From assembly GCA_903918755.1 (NCBI GenBank), contig CAIXFN010000099.1:1-64000 (forward strand): DNA of 64,000 nt, in the 5' to 3' direction. This DNA comes from an uncultured Pedosphaera sp. (GTDB lineage: Bacteria > Verrucomicrobiota > Verrucomicrobiia > Limisphaerales > Pedosphaeraceae). The translations under genes were made by a program, and so were the position numbers. Positions 1 to 8,471 of the stretch are shown here, piece by piece (within the stretch, counting starts at the first letter, position 1; the number at the start of each line of letters is the position of its first letter). A model generated the notes under the pieces. That model was given only the letters and a program-made list of their open reading frames with translations, did no database searches and was not told the DNA's origin.

Positions 1-84
1 AAGCGCGCCCCCTGCTCGTTCTATCTCGCCGTCAAAATCCATTGCACCGCCCAGCCGAAATGATATGAATAACCCCGCCTCAGA

Positions 85-130
85 CTGGCTGGTTCTGATT
101 CGACCTTTGCTGGCTGGTTTTGATTCGACC
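85..130. repeat. Two-copy 25-bp tandem repeat
   Basis: The stretch CTGGCTGGTTCTGATTCGAC occurs at 85 and again, with one T for C change, at 110, giving a period of 25 bp. It lies just past the remnant of an acyltransferase gene, in DNA with no credible gene. No function can be assigned; it may be a slippage product in decaying sequence. Confidence 0.7.
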
Positions 131-155
131 CCTGACACAAATCCTACCAATTCGA

Positions 156-325
156 TTACGGCTGCCACCCAACGGATTCGATTGGCACATCAAAGGGCCG
201 TATCTGCTGCGCAAACCGAGGCCGCAAGTGGACAGCCCGGTCAATGGGGCCCGGTGAGCAACTCTGGAAAAAGCGCCCGAAACAGCAGAAACGCGCCCAA
301 AATATCACACACCTTGATCTTGCGG
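156..325 (-). pseudogene. Remnant of a second MBOAT acyltransferase gene
   Basis: Read on the minus strand from 325 downward, this stretch encodes RKIKV, FLLFRALFPELLTGP, then after a one-base frame change IDRAVHLRPRFAQQI and IES. These match the intact MBOAT protein encoded at 1857-3281 (RNIKVCHS, FLLFQAFFPQLLAGP, INRAALLLPQFAQRM, IES). DNA similarity is also clear between about 224-325 and 2760-2856. The remnant is frameshifted, lacks both ends of the gene and meets a stop at 156-158. It overlaps the last codons of the O-antigen-ligase-like gene, whose C-terminus therefore reads into it in another frame. A deletion or recombination of a duplicated acyltransferase gene is the simplest explanation. 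Confidence 0.75.
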
Positions 326-1684
326 CCAGAGCGGTGCAGCCGATTCCAAGCCTTCCTCAGCCGTTTGGCTCGCCGAGCTAAATGGCCCATAGACAACAAT
401 TAGCAGGATAATCAGCCCAAACACATTTGACTTGCCGAAAGCGATTTCAGTGTAATTAAACAACAGGCAACTCCAAAACAGGCTGAGAAACACGCAACCC
501 AGGCGCGAACCGCCCTTATAATGGCTGAACGCATTCCGGCCCGCTACATACAACATCACGACGAACAACAGGACACCAAGCAAACCAGTATCCAAATAGG
601 CGTCCAAATAGCCGTTATGCGCATAAATGACGTGAAATTCGTCGGTTACGTTGTCGCCCTTGCTGGTCAGCCAGAAACTTTCAAAACCTTCGCCAATGAT
701 GGGATTGCTGCCCGATTTCAAAAGCATGTCCCAAATGAGGGTCCGATCGGTGAGGGTGGCATTGCGCCCGACCATTCCGGCAATGATCCCGCGAAAATCA
801 CTGCTAACCGTGAACATTAGCATAAACCCACCAAACAGCAATAGACACCATCCCAAACTGCGCAAGTTGGCCTTGAACATAGTCAGCCGGCCACCAAAGA
901 AAATGGCGGCACCCACGGCAAGACACACCGTTGAAGTGCTGGATTTGGACAGGTAAAGGAGCCAAAGACACATCCCCAAAACCACGAGGTCAGGCCCATG
1001 CCGGAGCAACAGCGGTTTGGCATCTCGCTTCGGGCGCATGTCCACCATGTGCCAGAGCAGGAAGAGACCTCCCAGCATGGCAAGCAGTCCCAGGCTGTTC
1101 TTGTTCAGCGCAAGTCCACAATAATGTGTCTCCCACTCCCATTTGCCATAATAACGGCCAATCTCCTTATAGTATTTAATCGAAACTACGGAGAGCGGAA
1201 CGATCAGATAATAGCACCGGAGAAAAACAGCCCGGAGTGCCTCGACCGGATCCGCTTCGGTCAAAAGAATCAAGATCATGATTATGTCGCCAACAGCCTT
1301 GATCCAGCGCTTAAAAGCCACAAAAATGTCCTCTGACCAGACTGTGCTGATCAGGTAATAGCCAAAAAGGATTATCAACCAATGACAGTTATGGATGATC
1401 GGCCGCCAATTGATCGGCCGGCGGAAAAGCGCCAAGATCCCGCATACCATAAGCAATACGTAGGTATAGCGATCGTAAAAACTCCCTCCGGAAACGTCGT
1501 CCGAGAAGGCAGCCGCATCCGTCCCGCTGGACAGCCATCGAGCGAGAGGCCGGGTGGCGTTAATGGTAACCCAAATGAACGGTATCCACAAACTCCACGG
1601 CATGGGTCCCCCCTCCTTGGAGAGCCGGCGGAAGAGGTAGAAAATAAACGCGCCGTAAATTATGGCTGCGATCGGGGGTGTCAT
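305..1684 (-). CDS. O-antigen ligase / Wzy-like polysaccharide membrane protein
   Basis: This encodes a predicted 459-aa polytopic inner-membrane protein with roughly ten or more hydrophobic segments and a central periplasmic-type loop holding AHNGYLDAYLDTGLLG. That pattern is typical of the O-antigen ligase/polymerase superfamily (Wzy_C), which joins or polymerises lipid-linked polysaccharide. The start at 1684 (MTPPIAAIIYG) leads straight into the first membrane segment; the longer frame back to 1762 would add 26 hydrophilic residues translated from repeat-like DNA. An acyltransferase and an SGNH-like gene follow upstream on the same strand, which fits an exopolysaccharide locus. The last codons (from about 325) run into a degraded MBOAT fragment, so the natural C-terminus may have been altered. 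Polymerase and ligase cannot be told apart here. Confidence 0.8.
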   Translation of the reverse strand: MTPPIAAIIYGAFIFYLFRRLSKEGGPMPWSLWIPFIWVTINATRPLARWLSSGTDAAAFSDDVSGGSFYDRYTYVLLMVCGILALFRRPINWRPIIHNCHWLIILFGYYLISTVWSEDIFVAFKRWIKAVGDIIMILILLTEADPVEALRAVFLRCYYLIVPLSVVSIKYYKEIGRYYGKWEWETHYCGLALNKNSLGLLAMLGGLFLLWHMVDMRPKRDAKPLLLRHGPDLVVLGMCLWLLYLSKSSTSTVCLAVGAAIFFGGRLTMFKANLRSLGWCLLLFGGFMLMFTVSSDFRGIIAGMVGRNATLTDRTLIWDMLLKSGSNPIIGEGFESFWLTSKGDNVTDEFHVIYAHNGYLDAYLDTGLLGVLLFVVMLYVAGRNAFSHYKGGSRLGCVFLSLFWSCLLFNYTEIAFGKSNVFGLIILLIVVYGPFSSASQTAEEGLESAAPLWPQDQGV

Positions 1685-1736
1685 GCTGGCTTTAAATGGC
1701 GGTAAGGGAAAGCACGTTCCTGAGAGGAATTTGCTG

Positions 1737-1771
1737 TTCGCGCCCCCGCTCGTATTGAGCACTGCGCGGGT
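1737..1771. repeat. 35-bp dispersed repeat, copy 1
   Basis: Thirty-five bases beginning TTCGCGCCCCCGCTCGTA and ending CTGCGCGGGT recur at 4331-4365 with two mismatches. This copy sits about 50 bp upstream of the ligase start, and the other about 30 bp upstream of the SGNH-like start, in the same orientation to the downstream gene. A phrase like ATTTGCGGTTCGC also recurs nearby, at about 1778 and 1840. It may be a leader or regulatory element or a small dispersed repeat. Confidence 0.65.
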
Positions 1772-1856
1772 GATCCGAATTTGCGGTTCGCGTCCCCGCG
1801 GTTGACGTTCTTTGATTTAACAAAGCGATTCACATTCAGAAATTTGCGGTTCGCCC

Positions 1857-3281
1857 TTAAAACTGGAAATAAATAAATGGGGTTGCGTCAGTGGCGCCAA
1901 AGCAGACGATCAGAAAGATCAAAGCGGCGTAAGCCATCGCCCGCACGACAACCGAGCGCTTCAATAATTCGCTGAACCAATTGCAATCCTTGGGGACCAA
2001 TAGATGAGCCAGGAAAACAACCAGCAACGACGCCAGAATATAAGGCGAAATAAAGCGAATGCCGTCGTGATGGAAGCCAACCATGCGGCCCAAGTAATCA
2101 CCGGCGGAGGACCATGAATGAGCGCGAAAGAAAATCCATCCCACCAGCACCAAGCCCAAGGTCAGCGCACGTGCAATCAGGTTCCACCCAAAAAGAAATA
2201 AGCGGCTTTCCTTGAACCCAGCAAGCGGATCCGCCTGAGTCCAGATGCGGTGAATCGCCAGGGCGATTCCGTTGAGCCCCCCCCAAAACACAAAATTCCA
2301 ACTCGATCCATGCCAGAGGCCGCAGAGCAGCATGGTTACCAACAGATTGACATAAGTCCTACCGGTTCCCTTGCGGCTGCCACCCAACGGAATATACAGA
2401 TAGTCACGGAACCAGCTGGAGAGGGAGATGTGCCAGCGACGCCAAAACTCGGTAATGGAAAGCGAACTGTAGGGCATTTGAAAATTCTCATTGAAGTGGA
2501 ATCCCATCATTCTGGCACAGCCAATTGCCATGTCCGAGTAACCGGAAAAATCGCAATAAATCTGAATGGAATAACCAATGGCACCCAGCAGCAAAGTGAG
2601 GGAGTCATAGGTGCCGGGGTTGGCAAAAATCATGTCCACATGCGGGAAAATCTGATCGGAAATCACCATTTTTTTTACCGCGCCCATGCCAAATTGCGCC
2701 AAACCTGATTCGATTTGCACATAAGAGGCCCGCATGCGCTGCGCAAACTGAGGCAGCAAGAGGGCAGCCCGGTTAATGGGCCCGGCGAGCAACTGTGGAA
2801 AAAACGCCTGGAACAGCAGGAAGTCGCGCAAACTATGACACACCTTGATATTGCGGCGGTAAGTCTCGATCGTGTACGTCATGCTTTGAAACGTGAAGAA
2901 CGAGATGCCAGCTGGCAAAATGATGGCGAAATGCCACCGAGGCACATGCAGGCCGAAGAAATTCAAGGTGGCAGATGCGTTGCCGAGAAAAAAATCAAAG
3001 TATTTAAAGTACGCAAGAACGCCCAAATTTGCCACAATACTGACCGTCAAAAGCGATTTTCGCTTTCGCTCGTCTTCAATTCGCTCCAAACCAACGCCAA
3101 CGAAGTAGTCTACGAGCGAGGTCCCCAAGATCAGAAATCCGCAGGGGATGCTCCAGCTCATGTAAAATGCATAGCTGGCAACCAACAAAAACCACTTGTC
3201 AGAGTTAAAACTGCGAAGGCAACTCCGCACACCCATCACCACGCAAAAAAACAAAACAAACTCAAAGGAAGTGAAAATCAT
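1857..3281 (-). CDS. MBOAT family O-acyltransferase (AlgI-like)
   Basis: This 474-aa polytopic membrane protein belongs to the membrane-bound O-acyltransferase family, which moves acyl groups such as acetyl across the inner membrane onto exported polysaccharides or other acceptors. Family hallmarks are visible: the N-terminal MIFTSFEFVLFF segment, PAGISFFTFQSMTYTIE, FFPQLLAGPI, the CDFSGYSDMAIG stretch, EFWRRWHISLSSWFRDYLYIPLGG, and the catalytic histidine in LLCGLWHGSSWNFVFWG. The start overlaps the stop of the upstream SGNH-like gene by four bases (ATGA at 3278-3281), so the two are probably translationally coupled. By analogy with alginate and cellulose acetylation systems, the MBOAT protein would supply acyl groups and the SGNH-like protein would complete the transfer. 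The polysaccharide is unknown. Confidence 0.92.
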   Translation of the reverse strand: MIFTSFEFVLFFCVVMGVRSCLRSFNSDKWFLLVASYAFYMSWSIPCGFLILGTSLVDYFVGVGLERIEDERKRKSLLTVSIVANLGVLAYFKYFDFFLGNASATLNFFGLHVPRWHFAIILPAGISFFTFQSMTYTIETYRRNIKVCHSLRDFLLFQAFFPQLLAGPINRAALLLPQFAQRMRASYVQIESGLAQFGMGAVKKMVISDQIFPHVDMIFANPGTYDSLTLLLGAIGYSIQIYCDFSGYSDMAIGCARMMGFHFNENFQMPYSSLSITEFWRRWHISLSSWFRDYLYIPLGGSRKGTGRTYVNLLVTMLLCGLWHGSSWNFVFWGGLNGIALAIHRIWTQADPLAGFKESRLFLFGWNLIARALTLGLVLVGWIFFRAHSWSSAGDYLGRMVGFHHDGIRFISPYILASLLVVFLAHLLVPKDCNWFSELLKRSVVVRAMAYAALIFLIVCFGATDATPFIYFQF

Positions 3282-4300
3282 GGCGACGGGGGAAGATGCT
3301 CAAGCCATGTTTGAAACCTGGCGGTAACCAATTCCTTCCCGTGAACATTCATGTGGACCAAGTCACAAAAATTATCGTTGGAAGCCAGTTCGGGAATATC
3401 ATACAGAGACAGCCACAGTGATTCGGGGTTGCGCTGCCGTATTTCGGCCAACTCATTGTTAAATCGTTGCGTCAGGTCAGCCGACATGATCTGGCTGGTA
3501 TAGGCGGCCGAGACCGGCAACACCACGATGATGGTTTTCCCCGACCGCATTCCTTGTTGGACCATTCTTTCAAAGGCGGACCGTTTGAGCCAATTAAAAC
3601 CATGCGGAAATTGGTTTCCCGCCTTCATGGCAGCCACTTTGCCCGCCATCTGGGATTCAGACCAATCACTGATCTTCCCCTTTCTAAAAGCGGCTTCCAC
3701 TGCATTCTTTCCCAAATCAAGGGTCGGTCCCGCTTCGGTTTCTTCATTCCGGCCGGAATGCCCGCGCAAGCGCCCGAGATTGTCCTTCAACTTGCCGAGG
3801 ACGCCTCGTGATCTTCCCAAGGTGGGAAACAGTGTCCTTAACCAGGTCATCGGGTACTGGCTGACGGCGGTTTTAATGTCTTTCCAATCCGTGCGCGTTT
3901 GCCACAGCGTTCTGACAGTTTCCGAAAATGGCACAATATCAGCGCGAAAATCACAGATCATTCCTTCGTCCAGATCATAAGCTGACACAACCAGGAATGT
4001 CATCTTCGCGTCAGGCACTTCCTTTTGGAAATGTTCAAATTCATAGGGCGATCCGCCAGCCACACCCCAAGCCCGGATTTTTAAGTGCAATTGGTCTGCA
4101 ATTGATGGCCAGGAAATACCATAATCTGACAACGATGACCCGGAACGAAAGGCCGGCGATGTGCCATTTGCCGAACCAAAGGTAAAAGTTTCACTCGCTG
4201 CGGTTCGCAATTTAACCCATCGGGCCAGACAGTGACTGCCGGCAGAGGCGAGGGCAACAGCCGCAACAATCGCCGAAATCAATTGTGTGCCGGGGCGCAT
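3278..4300 (-). CDS. SGNH-hydrolase-like exported protein, MBOAT partner
   Basis: This 340-aa protein begins MRPGTQLISAIVAAVALASAG, a signal anchor or signal peptide. It carries GSANGTSPAF near the N-terminus (a GDS-type block I with serine) and DLVHMNVHGKELV near the C-terminus (the DxxH block V). These match the catalytic edges of SGNH/GDSL-fold proteins such as AlgJ/AlgX, which act with MBOAT proteins to acylate polysaccharide. The start at 4300 was chosen over 4375 because it begins at the hydrophobic segment; the longer form would be translated from repeat DNA. Sequence similarity to characterised enzymes cannot be judged by eye, so the function rests on motifs and the ATGA overlap with the MBOAT gene. 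Confidence 0.75.
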   Translation of the reverse strand: MRPGTQLISAIVAAVALASAGSHCLARWVKLRTAASETFTFGSANGTSPAFRSGSSLSDYGISWPSIADQLHLKIRAWGVAGGSPYEFEHFQKEVPDAKMTFLVVSAYDLDEGMICDFRADIVPFSETVRTLWQTRTDWKDIKTAVSQYPMTWLRTLFPTLGRSRGVLGKLKDNLGRLRGHSGRNEETEAGPTLDLGKNAVEAAFRKGKISDWSESQMAGKVAAMKAGNQFPHGFNWLKRSAFERMVQQGMRSGKTIIVVLPVSAAYTSQIMSADLTQRFNNELAEIRQRNPESLWLSLYDIPELASNDNFCDLVHMNVHGKELVTARFQTWLEHLPPSP

Positions 4301-4330
4301 TATGACTGAACAACCGCTCGAAACTTGCCT

Positions 4331-4365
4331 TTCGCGCCCCCGCTCGTACTGAGCGCTGCGCGGGT
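4331..4365. repeat. 35-bp dispersed repeat, copy 2
   Basis: Second copy of the element at 1737-1771, differing at two positions (TACTGAGCG here, TATTGAGCA there). It lies just upstream of the SGNH-like gene start, on the leader side. Confidence 0.65.
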
Positions 4366-4375
4366 CAGGGAGCAT

Positions 4376-5536
4376 TGGCTTTCGGACTCATCAAGCATAC
4401 CGCGAACCTAGCAAAGGCTGAATTCGGCGTCAACTGGCATGTTTTTCCCATGGTCAGAGGGACGCGGGCGGGGGAACGGCCTGGCTGAGCCGGCGGGCGA
4501 CGGCGGCGACCCCGCCCTGACCGCGAGCCGTTCCGCTTGGTATCGGCGGCGTGGGTGCGGGCACCTCGCGCAGGAAAAGTCCGCCTGACACTAGTGCGTG
4601 GACTTGGGGGTGGATTTCGGAAATTGATTAGCCGCGACAATGGGCAAAAATCGCCAGAAGGCACCAAGCGATCGGAGATCGACGGATATTCCGGCTCATC
4701 CAGAATCGGCAAGGTACAATTCGTCCAAAATCGATACGAAACTGGATTAAGTGTCCGGAACCTGGACTGGCTGGGATCCGAAGAGCAGGGAGTCGATTGC
4801 CGCGGTGGGTGATGATCAGGGTGAGGAAGCAAGATTATTGATAACGGCATTTCCTCAATGATTGGGAGGGTGACAAAGCGGTCGCTCGGTGGCGTTGGGC
4901 CGCGTGCCGGTTTGGGGCGGCACGCGGCGATGATCACCGAGGGGCGATTGCCCGTACTAATCCGCCTGGTAAACGCACGCACTAAAATGTCAAAGAGCAG
5001 GCCGGGCGGAACCTTGGTTCCGGTGGGCCAAAATTCAGGCGTTGCCGGGGGGCGAGACGCCGGTGGCCGAAATTGGAGCGGCGCCCATCCATTTTTAGCA
5101 CGAGTTGGAGCGTCGCGAATTGCTACGGGAGGAATTTAGCGGCATTTCGTTGGCAATATCGTGCCGGTGGCCCCGGTCACGAAGAATCTCGAGAGCGTGC
5201 GGCGATGCCGACAAAATGTCGGGATTGAAGAGTTTCACACTCAGGGATCTGGAATGTGACACGTTCTGGATCTTCGATTTATAAGCTGCGTAATTAGGCA
5301 GGCTGGAAGGGTTGATCGCGCATTAGCAAGGACCCGGACACCCGTCCGTGAGCAGCGAACCGTTCGAGCAGCCGCCCCAGGCTGACTTCAATGACCGCGC
5401 GGGGGATTGTGATGCCCATTCTGCCGGACAACAACGTTCGGAAATAATGAATATCAAGAAGTGAGCCGGTCACGGCAAGCGCGTCGTCCGCAGGGCTGCG
5501 ATTTCGTTTTCAACAATAGAATTTGAAATATCATAC
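4376..5536. other. Gene-poor stretch, no recognisable product
   Basis: No frame here gives a protein that looks real. The longest open frames (4365-4982 minus, 4858-5139 plus) are rich in Pro, Arg and Ser and show no domain, membrane pattern or ribosome-binding site. The stretch may be decayed coding or mobile DNA between the polysaccharide locus and the peptidase gene. Confidence 0.5.
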
Positions 5537-5674
5537 ATGGATTGCCGGCGATGACGATGACCCTATTTCGCCTGGATTGGCTGATAGCCGGGACTGACCC
5601 CTTTGATGGATTGCGGACGATGACGGTTACCATATCTCGCTTGGATTGGCGGATAACCGGGACTGACCCCTGTA
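5537..5674. repeat. 69-bp tandem repeat, two copies
   Basis: Two consecutive units of 69 bp start at 5537 and 5606 (each ATGGATTGC...) and share the blocks CGATGACG, GGATTGGC and CCGGGACTGACCCC, with scattered differences. On the minus strand they give a repeated peptide (KGSVPAI.QS.R), but no gene context supports translation. Confidence 0.75.
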
Positions 5675-5753
5675 TAGGGGGCCGGGTTATTTGCGTCCGT
5701 TTTTGGTGCAGTTTCAGGACTCCTGATCCCGCGCCTGGGGTTTGCGGAAAGGG

Positions 5754-5851
5754 CGATGTCAGCTTCCTCACCCTTCGCCGCCAATAGGCTTCCGTCTCCG
5801 CCAAGGCTTCGCCGGACAGGATGCAGGGCAGGCATTGCATCGGCTGCTACA
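5754..5851. repeat. Dispersed intergenic repeat, copy A
   Basis: This begins GATGTCAGCTTCCTCACCCT and runs through CCAAGGCTTCGCCGGACAGG, a GCAGGGCAGGC core and CTGCTACAA. The same blocks recur at 8184-8420, 12134-12400 and partly at 16150-16270, always between genes. It is a shortened member lacking the hairpin half present in the two longer copies. Confidence 0.75.
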
Positions 5852-6021
5852 AGTAAATGGTTCATTTCGCAATTCCAAATCTTCGCGGACTTCGCGGACT
5901 TCTGTTAAGAACTCCGTGTGTTTTCTCCGGCTCCCATCCCCCCATTCGCACTTGTTCCACACCCGAACCCCTTGCTATTTTATCGCCGACGGAACGATCC
6001 GCCCTGAGCCTGAAGCCCACC

Positions 6022-8025
6022 ATGAGCCCGAAAACCCTCACCCCCATCGTCGGAACTCTTCTTCTGCTGTTGTCCGCCTGGTCCCCGCCCATGCAGGCGC
6101 AACCCGCAACCACAACCGCACTCGCATCCGATCAACCCGCTGCCGTTCGCCCCGGGGACAATCTGATCCTCGACGGGATTCCCGCCATCCCGGGCACCAT
6201 CGCCGAGCGCGCCAATCGCTATACCGAATCGCGCGGGGCGCAGGTGTTCGCCTGGCATCCCCAACGCCGGGAATTGCTCATCGGCACCCGGTTTGCTGAC
6301 ACCGTCCAGTTGCACGAAGTGACTCAGCCCGGCGGCGCCCGCACCCAGTTGACGTTCTTTCCCGATCGCGTTTCTGGAGCGCACTATCACCCACATGCGG
6401 GGGATTATGTGGTTTTCAGCAAGGATATCGGCGGCGGCGAATGGTACCAGCTATTCCGCTACGACTGCGCCACCGGGGACACCGAATTGCTCACGGACGG
6501 CCATTCGCGCAACCTGGGCGCGGTCTGGTCCAATCACGGCGACCGCCTTGCCTACGCCTCCACGCGTCGTAACCGCGCGGACCTGGATTTTTACGTCATG
6601 GACCCGTCCGCCAAGGCGAGTGATCACCTCGTCGCCACCAACTCCGGCGGGGGCTGGGCGGTGGCCGATTGGTCACCCGATGACCACACGCTCCTTGCCA
6701 TGGAGGAAGTCTCGGTGAATGAGAGCTATCTCTGGCTGGTGAACGCGGACGACGGCCAGAAGCGCGCGCTCACGCCCAAAGGCGCGGAAAAGGTGGCCTA
6801 CACCCCAGTCGGTTTCAGCGCGGATGGCCAATCCATTTACGTTCTGAGCGACCGCGACAACGATTTCAAGCGGCTCGCCCGGATCGAGCTGGCTACCGGT
6901 CGGCCGGAATATCTTACCCGGGAACCCTGGGACGTGGAGCGCGCGGTCCTTTCGCCGGACCGGCATTTGTTGGCCTATTTAGTGAACGAAAACGGCATCA
7001 GCCGGTTGCATCTGCTGGATTTGAAGACGGCCCGGTCGCTGCCGTTGCCCGCCACCCCTGCCGGGGTGATCACCGGTCTCGTCTGGCATGAGAACAATCG
7101 GGAACTGGCGTTTTCGCTGGATTCCGCGCGCTCGCCCCTGGACGCCTGGTCGGTGGATGTGATGGCGGGCAAGTTGGAGCGCTGGACCCGCAGCGAGACC
7201 GGCGGACTAAAGCCTGAGACGTTCGTCGAACCGGAACTGATCAAATGGCCTTCCTTTGACGGTCGCGAGATCTCGGCCTGGCTCTACCGGCCGAACGCGA
7301 AGAAGTTTGCCGGTCCGCGTCCGGTGATTGTGACCATCCACGGCGGTCCCGAAGGCCAGGCGCGTCCGATCTTCCTGGCCCGGAACAATTACTACCTCAA
7401 CGAATTGGGCATCGCCCTGATCTATCCCAACATTCGCGGCTCCACGGGCTACGGCAAAACCTACGTGGCCCTCGACAACGGCTTCCAGCGCGAGGACTCC
7501 TACCGCGACATCGAGACGCTCCTGCAGTGGGTGAAGCAGCAGCCCGCATTGGACGGCGGGCACATCATGGTGACCGGCGGCAGTTACGGCGGTCACATGA
7601 CCCTGGCCACCGCCACCCGTTACAACGACCTGATCAGTTGCTCCGTCGAGATCGTGGGCATGTCGAGTCTCGTGACCTTTCTGGAGCACACCGAGCCCTA
7701 CCGGCGCGATCTGCGCCGCGTGGAATATGGCGATGAGCGGGATCCCAAAATGCGCGAGTTCCTCGAACGCATCGCGCCCATCAACCACGTGAAGGAATTG
7801 AAAAAGCCGATCATGATTGTGGCTGGCGCCAACGATCCCCGGGTCCCCAAGAGCGAGGCCGACCAAATGGCCGCCGCGCTGCGCGGCCAGGGCACCCCCT
7901 ACTGGTACCTGGCCGCCAAGGATGAGGGACATGGTTTCGCCAAAAAGAAGAACGCCGATTTTCAATTTTATACCACGATCCTTTTTGCGCAGAAATATCT
8001 GTTGCCTTCGGTTAACCCGTTGTGA
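6022..8025 (+). CDS. S9 family prolyl-oligopeptidase-like peptidase
   Basis: The predicted 667-aa secreted peptidase has a signal peptide (MSPKTLTPIVGTLLLLLSAW, cleaved near MQAQP), a seven-bladed WD/PD40-type propeller over about residues 70-400, and a C-terminal alpha/beta-hydrolase domain. The hydrolase domain shows GGPEGQARP, the nucleophile Ser521 in GGSYGG, Asp605 in GANDPRVP and His637 in DEGHGF, the complete triad of S9 peptidases (dipeptidyl/acylaminoacyl peptidase group). It likely cleaves short peptides in the periplasm or outside the cell. The start at 6022 is preferred to 5857 because it begins the signal peptide; the upstream extension is translated repeat DNA. The gene stands alone, with repeat elements on both sides. 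Confidence 0.93.
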   Translation: MSPKTLTPIVGTLLLLLSAWSPPMQAQPATTTALASDQPAAVRPGDNLILDGIPAIPGTIAERANRYTESRGAQVFAWHPQRRELLIGTRFADTVQLHEVTQPGGARTQLTFFPDRVSGAHYHPHAGDYVVFSKDIGGGEWYQLFRYDCATGDTELLTDGHSRNLGAVWSNHGDRLAYASTRRNRADLDFYVMDPSAKASDHLVATNSGGGWAVADWSPDDHTLLAMEEVSVNESYLWLVNADDGQKRALTPKGAEKVAYTPVGFSADGQSIYVLSDRDNDFKRLARIELATGRPEYLTREPWDVERAVLSPDRHLLAYLVNENGISRLHLLDLKTARSLPLPATPAGVITGLVWHENNRELAFSLDSARSPLDAWSVDVMAGKLERWTRSETGGLKPETFVEPELIKWPSFDGREISAWLYRPNAKKFAGPRPVIVTIHGGPEGQARPIFLARNNYYLNELGIALIYPNIRGSTGYGKTYVALDNGFQREDSYRDIETLLQWVKQQPALDGGHIMVTGGSYGGHMTLATATRYNDLISCSVEIVGMSSLVTFLEHTEPYRRDLRRVEYGDERDPKMREFLERIAPINHVKELKKPIMIVAGANDPRVPKSEADQMAAALRGQGTPYWYLAAKDEGHGFAKKKNADFQFYTTILFAQKYLLPSVNPL

Positions 8026-8183
8026 GGAGGCGCGGGAATCGGGATACCGCGCCGGGGATTTTGGCGGGCGGGAATGTGGTTGGCACGATGAGGTTGAACA
8101 GGAGCAAACAGAGATAACGGAGGAGTCGTTCTGTGTTTCTCTGTTCTCTCTGTTACCTCCTGTTCAGAAGGCTTTTGGGCGTT

Positions 8184-8420
8184 GTCAGCTTCCTCACCCT
8201 AATTCGCGTAAAGCTTCCGTCCTCTCTGGCAGCCGGACAGGTCGCAGGGCAGGCTGTCAACTGCTACAGGGGGGAGCGTAGGAAAGGCGATGTCAGAGCC
8301 TGTGGTATCGCGCCGCTTTCAGGGCGCCGGAGGGAAAATGCGGCAAAACCCAGCCTGTTTAGGCTGGGCTTAAGAATCACGGCCTTTCAGGCCGTTTCGA
8401 GCATCAGGACACCTGGGCCC
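8184..8420. repeat. Dispersed hairpin-bearing repeat, copy B
   Basis: This shares about 180 bp with 12175-12352, from GCAGGGCAGGCTGTC to the CTGGGCC region. It contains three inverted repeats: GCGCC/GGGCGC near 8311-8327, CCCAGCCT/AGGCTGGG (loop GTTT) near 8350-8369, and CGGCCT/AGGCCG near 8380-8394. The left part matches copy A. It follows the S9 peptidase gene, so the hairpins could also help end transcription. It is likely a structured, repeat-type element. Confidence 0.85.
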
Positions 8421-8471
8421 GCACAGGATTCCGCATTGATGCGGGGTGGGGGGGGTGGCAAGCTGGGGGTC

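Noticed and set aside
65-403. Plus-strand open frame of 112 codons
   Set aside because: It overlaps the real ligase gene and the MBOAT remnant on the other strand, starts in a tandem repeat and has no domain or ribosome-binding site.
4365-4982. Minus-strand open frame of 205 codons in the gene-poor stretch
   Set aside because: Composition is dominated by Pro, Arg and Ser with no pattern of a folded protein; competing frames are similar in length.
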